A stretch of 64,000 bases of DNA from Cystobasidiopsis lactophilus (GCA_001599975.1 BCIO01000002.1:1116001-1180000), one strand, 5' to 3'; shown: positions 10,801 through 24,007, counted from the first letter of the stretch. Translations and numbers: made by a program. Notes: generated by a model from the letters alone, not told the origin.

Positions 10801-11979
10801 CGACCACGAAACCTCCATGCGGCGCAACGTCGACTTTGCCTTATCCAAGATCTCAACTAATGTGAGTTTTGCACCCGAACCCGTCGATTTGCTTGAACAA
10901 AGGCCGTGACCAGACTCACCTCTTCCTCCATCATGTCCTTCGCTTCCACCTGTCTCACGTCGGACAAGTCCAAGAAGCTGTCCTTTTCGCTTCCTTCTAC
11001 CAGCACCTCGTCTACTTTGCGCATGCCCTCGAAATTTTGCTCCACAACGTGCTGGAAGCGGAAGCCGACGCCTTGCTTGCCTTGCAGAAAACTCAATCGC
11101 GCCTGTCGTCACCCAATGGACGCGGCACCCCCATAGCGAATGGCAGTCCAGACCCTAATCACTTGTTCGCTTCTCGGCCAGCGACGCCAGTGCCGATCAA
11201 TGCAGTACTGCCGCGGATTGTCGAGTTCTTGGATCACTTCCAAGAGTCGCTACAAGTTGTCGTCGGGTGTGCCCGCAAGACAGAAGTGGCTCGCTGGGCG
11301 TATCTCTTTGATGCGGTTGGTCGGCCAAGAGATCTGTTCGAGGTGTGTGGCGCTTTCCGTCTCTGCCTTTGCGATGCCTCCTCAAGGAGAGTGTCAAACA
11401 CACAGAGCTGCATCTCCAAGGGATTGCTCAAAGTGGCAGCGTCCTACCTGTTGGTGCTCCACAACCTCGAGCCAATCGAGAAGAGCAGCGAAGACACGGT
11501 CCGACTGCTCAAAGCCGCACTAGCGGCCAAGGATTACGCTGTCAGCTTCTTGCCTCTACTCTTGCTTGGGGTCTTACTCAAGATCTGAACAGCTCGGCAA
11601 GGAGTTATTGCGGTTTCTGTTCAGCTTGGATCACACCGGCGCCCTCCTCCGAGAGGCGCTCATCGAAGCCGGAGCTTTGCCCGGCCGCTATAAACAGCCT
11701 TCAGTCCAACGTTCTGTCTCTGCCCCCGCACCACTCCAACCAAGCAGCAACGTACCCATCATGGAGGCAGACGAGCAGCAATTTGCTTCTCACGCATCGT
11801 CTTCTTCCTCAAGACCGAACATGTCGCATCGACCGACAGAGCCCGGACCCTCACACACAGCAAGATCAACTTCAATATGGGGAATGGGATTGCTGGGCCG
11901 AGTCGGTCTGGGCCTCGCAAGCAGCACCCCATCCGAGCCTCCTCGCCCCCCATCATTCGAGTACAAGCGAGAGCCCTAA
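7856..11979 (+). CDS. RIC1: RIC1 homologue, subunit of the Ric1-Rgp1 Rab6/Ypt6 exchange factor
   Basis: In yeast and animals Ric1 with Rgp1 activates Ypt6/Rab6 on Golgi membranes. Exons 7856-8062, 8098-8238, 8289-8670, 8736-9452, 9513-9694, 9751-10401, 10455-10707, 10767-10861, 10914-11342, 11406-11540, 11593-11979; 1192 aa. It begins MYFVTGISKRL as in the family and has beta-propeller-like segments (VTALAWSTDGYALAAGWRHG). Then come PPQYVANNWPVQLASISSDG, RVRGMSWLVPRAQQ and GDPADDLNVATIIFLIDGKL, and a Ric1 C-terminal domain (FAHALEILLHNVLEAEADAL, KVAASYLLVLHNLEP). The tail is Ser/Pro-rich. An acidic low-complexity insert lies near 8920-8990. Unusual splicing: a 35-nt intron at 8063-8097, a GC-AG intron at 8239-8288 and a stopless 63-nt intron at 11343-11405. 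Confidence 0.93.
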
Positions 11980-12384
11980 GTTGGGTAGCCTTTGTGTAGA
12001 TCTTGCAACACCGTAGACACGAACTCTCCTTTCTAGAGAGCGCTACCACCATGAGCAAAGAGTTTCTGCTCCGCCTACTGCGGTTTTCAAGGGGGCCTCT
12101 CTATTTGCTGCTACCACCGAGCGCGATGTGAATCCATTTTCGAGCTATTTGCTATTTACTGCGTCGCATGAAAGTTAAATATGGCCCGCTGTACACGGCG
12201 AGTGACTCGAGGGCATTTCACAAGCCTGCCGTTACAACACCCGTTGAGACCGTTTGACTTCTGTGCACTTGCTCTGCCTCTCTTCTTTTGCTACCAAACC
12301 ATCAAAAGCTCTTAGAGCTTGTCTTGCTATCAAGCCCAAGCTCCGTTTGGCTTTGTCGCACTTGCTGGACGCCTCTCAAACCCA
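11980..12384. other. Intergenic, RIC1 3' end to kinase 5' end
   Basis: About 0.4 kb. Should hold the RIC1 terminator and the kinase promoter. A non-coding first exon or an upstream coding exon of the kinase could lie here, since the kinase N-terminus is the least certain part of that model. No repeat or RNA gene seen. Confidence 0.4.
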
Positions 12385-14250
12385 ATGCCCTACTTCTCAC
12401 AATTCACCAGCTGCAGAGGCTCTGATTGCAGGACTGAAAACGATGGACGCTTCGTGATTGGCCCTTGGGTTATGAAAGTCATAGCCGACGATTGCGGCGA
12501 TCCAAAGCCACTAGGCTCTGGCGCGCAAGGTGTGCCTGCAATCGCAAGTCGTGAAGTTGGACAGCCACTCATTGATCTATCCTGGTTAGGCGACGTCTGG
12601 AAAGCGGTTCATACTGTGAATAGCGACTGTGACGCCGCCGTCAAGGTCATCAGCTTTGCCAAGGTTAGCCGTCCGTTTCGCCAACGTATCTGCGCCGTTG
12701 CTCATTTTCGCTGCATCCTGCTCAGCATGAAGCTTACTTGATACCAGCAAAGGCTGAGGCCAACTTCATGAAGGTGCTCGACCATCCTTACATCATTGGG
12801 CTTTACGATGTAGCCATCGATCACAAACGCAAACGAGCGTAGGTCGACCCCATTCAAGGACAACTAGCTCATGTCTGAAATGCCCTTCTAGATATTTGGT
12901 CTACGAGTTGGCAGATTGTGACTTGTTCGATTACTTGGAGATGAACCCGGAAGGGCTCGATCCCGCCAGGGCCTTGCGCATCTTCCAGCAGTTGTGAGTG
13001 ACGAGCCACACTCGGCGTCCGGTGTCTCTAATTTCCTTCAGAATTTTGGCTCTCGATCATTGCCATGCATTGGGCATTGCTCACAGGGACATCAAACCCG
13101 AGAATGTTTTTTTGATTGGCAACGATATTCGCCTGGCGGACTTTGGGTTTGCTTGTCGGACATCCAAACTCATTGCGCATGACGGCTGCGGTACTCCGGA
13201 GTACAATGCTCCAGAGATTTTAGACGATGAGCGGGCTGAATTGAAGGGGAGAAGAAAGGTAAGCAGCTCCACCGGAATCCTCTGGCTCTCCCTTTGACCT
13301 GTCTTCGCAGGGCCGACAGAGGACGCCTCTATTTTATGACCCGTTCGCAGCCGATGTCTTCGCGTGCGGCGTGACTCTGCTCAATATACTCTTCAACCGC
13401 GACTGGTCCTCAGAGTGCGACTGGCCGAAAATGGCAGAGGCTAGAGGGATTCCCGGTGAAGCTCTAGATTTGGCCATGAAGATGGTGGAGGCTGACCCGG
13501 AGAAGCGGATCAAGGTAAACTTCGTCCATCTGCTTTCGGCACAACTTGCGCTGATTTTGGTTGTCAGCTGAGCGAAATCAAACGCGATCCTTGGTTTACA
13601 TCGAAAGGGATTCTGACAAATCTTCGTTCACCCGAGTGGCATGAGTTCAGCGGGGCGTCTAAGAGGGATTTCGACCGCAAGGCGTGCGAGGAGGTCGCCG
13701 ACCTCATGAATTGGTCGACCTGGCATTTGAAAAATCGCTTGAGATTTGGCCTCCAGTATGTGTACCGCGGCACTAAAAGACTCGGCATCTGCTAACTGCT
13801 ATTTGTAGGGGCGACGATATTCTGGCCAACCACTTTTACCACCTGGCTTTGAGCTGGCGAGAGCGGTTCCCAGAACTCGTCTCTGTCCGCACGGTGACAA
13901 GTGGCAGTTCAACGAACGATACTTCCTCATCATCGCCTTCCTCCCGCTCTACGACGCCTTCAACTCCAGAACTCGATTTCACGTGGTCGCCTGCGCTGTC
14001 GCACACTTCCTCTCGCGCAACGTCGAGAACCAGCACTGTTACTGCCAGTTGTGATCCCTCCGTCTCTGTGTCAGTCAACACCAAGTTTGCAGAGGTGGGC
14101 GGCGAGAGGTCGAAGGCAACCGCTCCTCCCAGCAATCTCTACGAGCAATCCAAGGACTTCGCCCCTGTCGGTCTGACCTGCGGTGTCAGGGTCCCGGGCC
14201 CCAAGCTGCGTCGTTTCAAGCGGCTTCTACCACGCGCGCGCACTTTTTAG
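12385..14250 (+). CDS. Serine/threonine protein kinase (CAMK/Nim1-like)
   Basis: Complete eukaryotic protein kinase domain; the substrate and pathway are unknown. Exons 12385-12529, 12590-12663, 12753-12838, 12892-12993, 13042-13258, 13311-13514, 13568-13755, 13809-14250; 485 aa. Catalytic motifs: Gly-loop LGSGAQGDVWKAV, Lys in [27 protein letters not shown], and [13 protein letters not shown]. The small-lobe region [17 protein letters not shown] and the 'KPLGSGAQG' layout recall Nim1/Snf1-like kinases, but I cannot assign a subfamily firmly. After the kinase domain comes a Ser/Thr-rich tail (about residues 365-440) ending in a basic [13 protein letters not shown] patch. The first 20-30 residues are doubtful: the ATG at 12385 is simply the first in frame, and an extra intron before the Gly-loop is possible. 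Confidence 0.88.
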
Positions 14251-14646
14251 CACTCCTTAGAGGAAAAGCGTTTGAGGAGCTGGCGGTGGCGCAGGCAGTC
14301 ATTGCCTCTAGCCACCTTGCATGTACCCTATGCTTTGTAATGTGATAAGCCTGTATTAGACTCCTGTTCGCATCTGCGCGCGAATTGAGGGCAGAAGGCT
14401 CGCCGAACTCATCCACCAGCGAAGCGCTAGAACACAAGAGCAAAGATTCTAGGTAGAATGGCAGCGTTGCAGGGAGCAGAGGACGTTAAAGAGCTAAGAG
14501 AAGAGGAAACAAAACTTTTACAAAACGCCCCTAAGAGAGTCGGAAATCGTATTTGTGTTATACCAGGTGAAAGAGAGGAGCCCGCCCCTCTCGTCGTTCG
14601 TCAAGAGAGGTCCACACAATGGGGGACAGGAAGAAGGGTGGGTCGA
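14251..14646. other. Convergent intergenic region, kinase / Rab GTPase
   Basis: About 0.4 kb between two stop codons facing each other. It should contain both 3' UTRs. I see no coding signal beyond overlapping short frames. Confidence 0.4.
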
Positions 14647-15848
<1,202 letters not shown>

Positions 15849-16022
15849 GCTGCTTCGTTGATGATAGTCAAGCCTCCTCTTGGTCGATAGAACAAAAAAG
15901 AGAGTTCGTTGCCAGTTTCCAAAGGCGGCCTGCCATTGGGGAGCTGCTGAGATGCACCACAAGTTGGCCGCCAAAAAGTCGCCGTGAGCTCCGCGCGCTT
16001 TTTGAGGACAGCAGCGGCCAGG

Positions 16023-17057
16023 ATGTCTGTGGCATCAGTCCAATTGCCAGTGGAGATCATCGAACAAGTGATAGCTTGCGTCGAGAACACCGCCGACGTC
16101 CTCAAGTTCCTCTGCAGGGCCACGGTGCCAGCTGTCAGGGCCAGGTTGCTCACTTCCATTGCTCTGGTCGACGAGTCCAGTCCTTATCAACAAGAACGCG
16201 TCAAGAAGCTTCTCGAGGTGTTGCAGAATCAGAGCCTAGCGGTTCTTGTCAAGGAGTTGCGCTGCGAACTGACCACCAACAAATCTGTGGACACGCTCGC
16301 TGCCATCACCCTCCAGTGCCCAAACCTGCAGAAGCTGTGTCTCCAACACACGACTGCCGTTTCCATTAGCAGGTTGTATGGTCAGGTGATGTCTCTTCCC
16401 TCTCTCTTTTCTTTGTAGCATGCCAAGCTCATATTTGCCACCCACCCTTTCGCCCATCAGCAATACGATCTTCTCGCCTTGAAAACCTTGATCATCGAGG
16501 GACTAGATATTTGGGATCACGGGTATGGTCTGATCGACAATCTGCTTGTGAGTGGCGCCCTTTTCCAGCTGCTGGCGCGGTTTTTCAAGAGCGGTACGTT
16601 TGGGCTGCGACAGCCACCCATGAATCTGCTTTTCGTTCGAGCACCAAGCTTGCAAAGTCTGGACGTCACGGGCCATCTGTATTTCGACAGATTCAACAAC
16701 GAGTCTTGCCTCCGCTATTACTCGTCCCTTCGGTCGCTCTCGCTGCACTACGAATCCCTTTCGGCTGCCCTCTTTTGGGAGTGCGTAGGCTCCCACCACC
16801 TCCCCAAAAGCTTGGAGGTCCTTTCCGTCGCCTGCGTTCATGGATTCGTCCCTTCCTTTTTCGCCATTTTTCACCAGCGAGCGTTTCTTGATCCGTGGAG
16901 CATCGACTTGCCTCTTTTGCGCCAAATTTTTCTATGCTGCGATCGCGACAATGCCAAGACCATACATTCTTTCAGCAGCCGACCCGGCCTGCGCTTGTTC
17001 TTGGGCATGGACGATTGGCAGCAATTCGGCTTTGAAGCGCCCGACGTGGTTATTTGA
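16023..17057 (+). CDS. F-box-like protein, tandem paralogue A
   Basis: Exons 16023-16385 and 16461-17057; 319 aa. The N-terminal LPVEIIEQVIACVENTADVL followed by KFLCRATVPAVRARL has the pattern of an F-box (LPxEIxxxIxxxL...LLxLCRxxxxxR). The rest is leucine-rich with no clear repeat register and ends KTIHSFSSRPGLRLFLGMDD. The next gene has the same domain order, the same single intron position and a matching ending, so the two are tandem duplicates. I chose the acceptor at 16460 because the exon then aligns residue for residue with the paralogue (QYDLLALKTLIIEGL against LQLPQTLDTLQIQCL). Function as an SCF adaptor is inferred only from the F-box-like helices. Confidence 0.75.
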
Positions 17058-17344
17058 GCATCGGCTGTTTGGCTCGCGGATGGGATGCCACTCAAGCCAC
17101 GCTTGATCAGGGAAAGGGCAAATAGCGGTCGAGGGCGGAGAGGCGGATGTGGTGGGTGGCAAAGCGAGGGGCGGAGGGCACTCCGGGCTGCTTGAACGCA
17201 ATCCAATCCTAAGCAGCTTTGACTCTGCAAACTTTTCAGACCAACGAATACCTTGAGGCCCACATGCGCCCTCTGCCACCGACATTAGTCGACTGGATGC
17301 TCGATTGCTCGAGGAGACCCTTTCTTTGAGGGACGGCGACCGCG

Positions 17345-18554
17345 ATGGCCGAGCCACAACCGCCTCAGGCGGCACCTCCAGTCCAGGCATTGGCCCGAGC
17401 CCCAGATTTGCCAATCGAAGTCATCGAGCGCATCATCCTACACCTCTCGCCGGCCGACGCCCTCTCGCTCCTCTGCCGGGGGTCGAGATTCGCCATACAA
17501 CGGCGGCTCTTCACTTCCATTGTGGTGCACAGCCCCGAAGTCGACATACGAACCTTGAAGCTGGTAGCACTCCTCCTCAGAAGCCGGGCAGGACAGGTCA
17601 ATCCTCGATTGGCTCCTCTGATCACAGAGCTCGACCTGAGGCTGGCGGACGCTCATACCTTTCAAAGTCTCGGCATATTCTTGCCTTTGCTGCTGCTCTG
17701 CCAGAACTTGAAGAACTTGCATTTGCGTGGTGGCCCGGACTTGTCGCTGCGCATGTTTGTTATGGTGAGGCCTCCGAGTTCCCTTTCGAATATGGTCAGA
17801 TATTGATACTCTTCCACTAAAGACACAGCTGCAGTTACCACAGACCCTGGATACCCTGCAGATACAGTGTTTGGAAGCCGATCAAGTTTCAAACGCTTTT
17901 GTCCTCGAACTCGCCACTCGCTTTGGACAACTTCGAGCGTTCGCCATTGAAAGTGTTTGTTTTGATCAAGATTTTCGTACCACTGCTCCCCGAGCAGCCG
18001 CATTTCCGCCCATCCTTGTGCTCAGGCTCAAAAACGTCCACGGTCCTTTCCTCACCCACGCCAACCCCGCCTTGGCGCCGTCCCTTCGCCGCCTGGATCT
18101 GGTCGACGTCATTGAAAAGAACGAGATATACCGCATTGTCGCCCTCCTTCCTCAACTGGAGCAGCTCTCGCTCCCGTGTCGCTGGCTGTTCGAGCACCCC
18201 CCGCTGGCCGGGCACAGCTCGCTCCGCAAGCTCAGTCTGACCATCCAATCGCTGTCCGTTTCAGAGTTTTGGACCTATATGGCCACCAGTGATCGGATCC
18301 CCGCGGCGCTCGAAGTCCTCACCATCAGCTCCGCCCGCGAATGGTACTACCCACTTTCCAACAAAGCTCACCGCCTCGACTTTTTCAACACCCAACGCCT
18401 GCCTCAGCTCCGAGAGCTGTCCCTGTTCCTCGTCTCGAAGCCCAAGGACTTCAAGACCATCCATACGTTCCAGTCCAGGCCAGGTCTGCTCTTCTTCATG
18501 GCCTTTGAGCACTGGAAGAGATTCGGTCTCGAGACGCCCATCAACAAGTTCTGA
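17345..18554 (+). CDS. F-box-like protein, tandem paralogue B
   Basis: Exons 17345-17764 and 17829-18554; 381 aa. After a Pro/Gln/Ala-rich leader (about 20 residues) comes LPIEVIERIILHLSPADALS and LLCRGSRFAIQRRL, a better F-box match than in paralogue A. The C-terminal part is Leu-rich (LRKLSLTIQSLSVSEFWTYM) and ends KTIHTFQSRPGLLFFMAFEH, closely matching the end of paralogue A. The single intron sits at the same aligned position. Probable SCF substrate adaptor of unknown target, fast-evolving as this class usually is. Confidence 0.77.
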
Positions 18555-18840
18555 TATGGTACAATATTCGGTGAGGGCTTCTGCGGCTTGTGTCAGGCTT
18601 GAGAGCTGACCTGCTTGCGCCCAGAGGGAAATGTTGGGCTCGATGAGTTGGCGGCCTACTTTGGGGGAGCGATCTCGAGCAATGATTCAGCCTTGCACTT
18701 TGCATGCAAAAGATATCTTGTGACTAGAGCTCATCGCAAATTTGACATTGCCACAAACCGCAAGCAGGGCGGACAGCTCAGGTGACCAAACCATCGCAAG
18801 CTCAAGGCTTCGAGGCTTTTGGAGCGGTCCCACGATTAAG

Positions 18841-21359
18841 ATGGAAGTCGAAGCGACTGGCAAAGAAGCTCTGCCTTCCCGCCCACCTGCTGAATTGCCA
18901 GCCACGGCCGCCCCGGCGCCAGCAGAGGCAGCCTCGAGCCCCGAAGCCAAGCGCAACCCGCCGCACCCTCGAGACCGCGAGGTGCCAGGGCCTGTCAACG
19001 GCACGCACCACCACGACCGCCGCTCGTCCAAACACAACCCCAACGGCCGCAAGATCTTCATCACCGGCCTGCCCGAGGACACGACCGAGGAAGACCTCAA
19101 CTTATGCTTTGGCGAACTGGGACCTTTGACTTCGGTCGAGCTAAAAAAGGGCTTCGGCTTCGTCGTATGCTCTGGTCCTCCCCATATCAGTGATTTACAC
19201 AGGCTGATGCCCAGGTCGCCACGCTGTACAGGAATTCCAAGAGGCAGCCGCAGCAGATCGGGCCGTCGACCAGTACGACCAGGGCAAGTTCTTGAACGCG
19301 ACCATCAAGGTGCAGATCTCCCACGGCGCCAATGTGCGACGGGATGGACCCGGCGTGTGCTACCGATGCGGCCAAGAAGGTCATTGGGCCAAGTGCGTGC
19401 CTGCCCTTCCCGCTCAGGCCAAACTTTTTGCCTGAGAGCAACTTCTCGCGCGGCACAGCAAATGCCCAGAGCTGGACAAGCCAGAGAACCAACGGTCTCC
19501 TCGCACTGGTGCAAGCGCCCCCAACGGCAGATTCAACCGAGGCGACAACCGCGGATCCAGGCCACCACCTCCCATATCGCCCAATGGCCCACCTCTCCCC
19601 TACGGCAACGGCCCTCCTCCACCGCATATGAACGGCCCACCACCTCTCTCGCCGCCAAACGATCGAGGTCGACCCGGCATGCCGCCTATGCTCAATGGCG
19701 GCCCTCCTGGCCCCTTGCCCCCTCCGATGAACGGCGGCCCCCCAGGTCCTGGCCCGCGAGGCCCTCCTCTCAGAGATGACTTCCGCGGCCCGCCCGGTCC
19801 TTACAACGGCCCACCCAGAGGAGATTACTATCCTCCGCCGCAGCCGTACGACCGCGGCCCGCCTGGTCCATACGGCGGTCCACCTCCACCACCTTTGAGG
19901 GATTCCAGGGGTCCTCTCCCTCCTGGACCTGGCCCCTACAACGGCCCTCCTCGAGGTGGTGACTATCCGCCTCCTCCCATGGACCGAGATGCCTACCCTC
20001 CTCCGCCGCTCTCTGGTGGTCGCGACTTCAACCGCGGCCCTCCGCCACCAGGCCCACCTTATGGCGGAAGGGATGACCGAGGACCTCCGCCGCCGCTTCC
20101 TGGCCCGCCTGGCCCGTACGGAGGCAGAGACGACCGCCCGCCTTTCAATGGTCGACCGGATGATCGACCGCCTTTTAACGGCCGACCGGATGATCGCGGT
20201 CCTCCTCCCAGAGGCGCAAACAATGGACCCATGCCGTATGCTCCTCCTCCACAAGGCGGCTATCCTCCCTACTATGACCGTGAGTTTGTGTTTCTTGCCT
20301 GCTTGTGCCCATGTCTGCGGCCTCTCTCTCCCTCCTTCTTGTCGCCTTTCCCGACCTGGCACTGCACTGCCGACTGCTCGCTTCGTTCTGCTGAATCTTG
20401 ACAATGGATTTGGTGGCCTTTTCTCTCATTCTCATTCTGCTTTTTTAATTTGCCGGAGAACCTTGTCTAAATGATTTTGCTTGCCCTTCCTGCCTTTTTC
20501 TTGGCTGCCTTCTTCCTTGGCCTTTGTTCTTTGTTCGCTTGCAGCTTACGGACCTAATGGCAACAACCGAGACCAATGGGGCCCACCACCTCCGGCCGGC
20601 CCGCCCATGCCTCCTCCTCAGCACATGGGTGACCGCGGAGGCTACTACAACAGCCCCTACCCGCCTCCACCCCCTCAACACCCCGATCCGTACTATGGAG
20701 GCGGAGGGCCACCTCACTCAGCCCCTCTGCCTTACGACTATCGCGGCGGCCCTTATCCGCCCCCTGGTCCCTACGGCCGTGGTGAGCACGCTGCGTTTCT
20801 TGCGCCAAAGTCTGAACGAGCCCTAATTGCAAATCTGCCCCGCAGAGGAACCTTCATACCTGCCGCGACCTCGAACCCCACCTGGTGCTCGCAATGGCTT
20901 GAGGTTGGCGCCCCATTCGCCCCGAGAGAACTTTTTCTTTGCTAATTTTGTTGGACATCTTCCGTTCAACAGGGACTCTTATGGACCCGGTGGTCGAGAC
21001 TATCCACCAGTGAACCGCAGTCCGCAGCGAGGCGACTTTGACCGCGGTCGAGGCCCACCTCCTCTAGGCGGACCTCCTCGTAATGGCGCAGGCCCTCCCC
21101 CTCCTCGACGCCGCAGCATGTCCCCTGGCCCGCGGCGGAATATGGACGGGCCTATGAATGGAAGCATGAACGGTGCTGGACCGGGTCCCAATGGAAACGG
21201 TGGATACGACCGTGAGCTGCCTGCTGCTTTGTAACCAAAAGCAGTCTGGCTCACACTGCGCGCTCAGCTGCTGCTCCTGCTGGCACTGCGCCCAGAAGGG
21301 ACTCCCAGGACCAGGGCAGGAGAGGCGGACCACCTCTGCCCCCGCCTGGTGGACGCTAA
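18841..21359 (+). CDS. RNA-binding protein: RRM, CCHC zinc knuckle and long Pro/Gly-rich tail
   Basis: Likely nuclear RNA-binding or splicing-related protein; the exact orthologue is unclear. Exons 18841-19164, 19232-19392, 19459-20279, 20545-20781, 20846-20903, 20973-21211, 21268-21359; 643 aa. The single RRM spans about residues 75-145, with RNP2 IFITGL and RNP1 KGFGFVEF, the latter completed across the first intron. A zinc knuckle CYRCGQEGHWANKC (CX2CX4HX4C) is completed across the second intron. About 450 residues of Pro, Gly, Asp, Arg and Tyr repeats follow (PPGP, GRDDR, NGPP) and the end is GGPPLPPPGGR. This layout resembles 9G8/RSZ-type proteins with a PG-rich rather than RS tail. The intron at 20280-20544 is 265 nt, about five times the local norm, and pyrimidine-rich. 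The intron at 20904-20972 is stopless. Confidence 0.88.
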
Positions 21360-22228
21360 AAGAGTTCCCTGCTCTGGCCGCTGCCTGCTTGTTTACCCGC
21401 CCGCCTTTCTTTCTGCCGTTGTCATGGCTTTTTCGTGATGGATGCCTCACTTTTTAGCGCTGCTGCTGCCTCGCCTTTTGTTGGTTGGTTGGTTTTGCTT
21501 CAAGTGCTCTTCAAGCGTGCGGGATGCAAATGGGATGCTGCTGCCGGTGCTGGTGCTCAACAACGTTCCGCTTTCGTTCCTTCAAGACGCTTTTCGCCAA
21601 ACTTTCAAGAATCGTGTTTCTCTTTTTGTCGTCCCACCCCTTGTGCCACCACCCTTTCACTTCGCTCGCGCTCTTAATACTCCTGGACATCACCACTTCG
21701 TTGCGTGCCAGGCCTCCTTTGGCTGCCTGCCCTTGTCGACCGCTGGCTGCGCTGCCCTTTGTTCACCTTCCGACCCAAATGCCCGCTTTTTGCCGGTTGT
21801 TGGATACTGTTTTTACTGCTTTGGGGAAGAGTTCTTTGGGGAGATACATCGTGCCTGCTCGATTGGGACTGGCGCTGGTTGGTGGTGGGAATGGGTCATG
21901 GCGAGAGTTCTCGTTTTGTTGCGCGTGCCCATGTCGGACTCGGGCAAGCACTTCATTCTCTGGCAGCGGTGATAGCAGGTCGACACTCCACCCTTTCACC
22001 AAATTAATCCGCCCTCGCAATAAAGAAGTGTCGGCTTCATCCCAACCTCTTCCGCCCTGCACCTGCTTTTCACCCTTGCAACGTTGCGCTCCAGGTTGCT
22101 GCTCGGTTGTTTCTGGTCATCTTTTGGGATAAAAAAAAAGGAAAACATTTTGGATGCATGTGGATGAATGAGAAAAATCTTCCCATACGACGTCGGCTTG
22201 CATGCTTCGTTGGCGGTCGCATGCAGTC
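21360..22228. other. Convergent intergenic region, 0.87 kb
   Basis: The longest gap in the window, between the stop codons of the RNA-binding protein and the thioesterase. It is T/C-rich on the plus strand in its first half and has an A9 run near 22128-22139. Open frames here overlap in all frames and show no family features. Probably a long 3' UTR of the RNA-binding protein gene. Confidence 0.4.
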
Positions 22229-23636
22229 TCATAGCTTTGCTGCCCTCTTGGCGGCGACGTCGTCCTTGTGTTGGACCCGAATCACCCCCTCTTGCCGGCA
22301 CACCACGGCTAATCGGCCGTCTCTGGTGAACATCTTGCCCGACACTGTGCCTCGCCCTCCGGCTGTTGCGTCCGCCTCCATGTAGTAGAGAAACCATTCA
22401 GACGGATCCAGCGGCGCGTAGAACTGCATGCTGTGATCTAGTGAAGCAACCATTGCCTAGCGTTCGCGGTCTCTCACTTAGCTTTGCGTCGCCGCCGGAG
22501 AGCCAAGGGCAAAGCTTACTAGCCTGCGGTCATCGTCCCTGGTGATTGCTAACGCCTTGCCAGCTGTGCCAATCAGTTCCTGCGCGGACTTTGAGCAATA
22601 TGCAAGGGCAGATGGGAGGCGGCGCCAGCGGAGAGCGGCCTAAGGGAGAAGACGCACAAAGTCGGACACGTAGGCTGCCACACACTTCAAAAAAGCTTGG
22701 TCTTTGCGGCTGGCGGACAGGCAGCGCATCCAATTGGCTTTGATGTGCTTTGGCGTTGGCTCGGATCCTTCTGCAATGAGAACCTCGGTGCTGCTTCTCT
22801 TCCGGTCCCCCAGCAAGTTCTCGAACCAATTCCGCATGGGGTTGGACAGCGTCTCGTCGGAAACAAACGCCTCGTAGCGAGACTCGAGCGGGTCGCATTC
22901 CTCTGGCGGCTTGATGCCGGGTGGACTGTCTTGCTGAAATCTCGGCGGCGGTTCGATCTCTTGCTCTGGCTTGGCAAAAGAGCAGGTCAGATAGAAGATG
23001 TTCTTGCCGTCTGCGCGGTTTCCTTAGCTTCCTCAGACTCTTTCAGAGTGAGAGAGCAGGCCGAACTCTGCACGGCGCGAACCGCCCTCGTCACGTCTGG
23101 TTTGAGCCCATTTAGCGCTTTGCAGCGACCAAGTTGACAAGATCTTACATGTCCGGCCATCACGGATGCGCTCTACGACGTACAGGATGGGTTGGAGCAC
23201 ATTGCCGAATGTCTGCTTTCGCTAATTAGCCCCAATTTGGCTTCTCTGAAAAGTGAACCTGCAATGAAATAGCTGTGCAAACTATGAAGCGCTGTGTGCC
23301 TTGCAGTCAGCACACTGGTCTGCCAATAGAGGCCCGGCGAATAGCTTACCGTAGGCAGTGTCAACAGTCTGCGTGCAAGCCCAAGTCGCCTGCGCAATGA
23401 CTTGGCCGCCTGTCCATCCAAATCAGAAAGGTGTTCTAAGCAAATGCCGGACAACCTGCCATAGGCTCCGTATCCTGGACGAGACGAGAGTCAGCAAACG
23501 CGATCAACTCTCGCATGAGACCGGTGTGGAAGAACCAACCGTTCGCCGGTCTCCAGAGGTTGACGCTACGGAAGACCAATGCATCCAACTGCTCGACTGC
23601 AATCGCATCTTCTATCCGCTCGCGTTCAACTGGCAT
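22229..23636 (-). CDS. TES1: Peroxisomal acyl-CoA thioesterase (TesB/ACOT8 family)
   Basis: Hydrolyses acyl-CoA to free acid and CoA, here probably in peroxisomes. Exons 23540-23636, 23460-23474, 23350-23409, 23263-23291, 23149-23212, 23067-23096, 22658-23010, 22520-22579, 22229-22456; 311 aa. Double hot-dog motifs in order: IAVEQLDALVFRSVNLWRP, GYGAYGGQVIAQA, LHSLHSYF, ILYVVERIRDGRTYVTRAVR, AVQNGKNIFYLTCSF, then VASLDHSMQFYAPL with the catalytic Asp, GGRGTVSGKMFTRDGRL and RQEGVIR with the catalytic Gln. It ends Ala-Lys-Leu, a type 1 peroxisomal targeting signal. Two introns (23410-23459 and 23213-23262) use a GC donor, GCAGGT. The junction after SYF is the least certain. Divergent from the gene at 24008. 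Confidence 0.92.
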
Positions 23637-24007
23637 GTTGGTGGAGCGGGTTGGAACCACCACAATTCGGAGATCAACCAAGCTGTCACAAGTAGTCGAC
23701 AGTGCTGTGATATTCTCGGTTGTTCAGTTTCGCCTCGGATATCTGGGATGTCGGAAATCTGGCCGCACTGACGTAGTGCCTTCAAAGCTTGCCACGCCAA
23801 ACATGCTCCAATGCAGCCCGAGGCGCTCTTCCCCAACGTCCAACAACGCATCTTGCACCTCGTCTACCATCTCCTTGGCACCCCCGAACATTTTAATCGA
23901 ATCTGAGCGCCAGCCCGGATTTAAAACGCGACCTTTTTGCCTTCATCAATCCCCCAAAAACTTTTTGCTCCCAACCATCAACTTTTCCAATCACAAGTTT
24001 TGCAAAC
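23637..24007. promoter_or_regulatory. Divergent promoter region, thioesterase / HAD phosphatase
   Basis: About 370 bp between two start codons in opposite directions. The last 100 bp before 24008 are C/A-rich with short T runs, as in fungal promoters. No specific factor site is claimed. Confidence 0.35.

Noticed and set aside
16386-16418. 33-nt intron in F-box-like paralogue A
   Set aside because: GT...TAG is possible, but the acceptor at 16460 gives a 75-nt intron, a good pyrimidine tract and exact alignment with paralogue B.
19187-20404. 405-residue open frame on the minus strand
   Set aside because: It is the mirror of the Pro/Gly-rich tail of the RNA-binding protein. It is Arg-rich, lacks any domain, and the plus-strand RRM, zinc knuckle and splice phases show the true gene.
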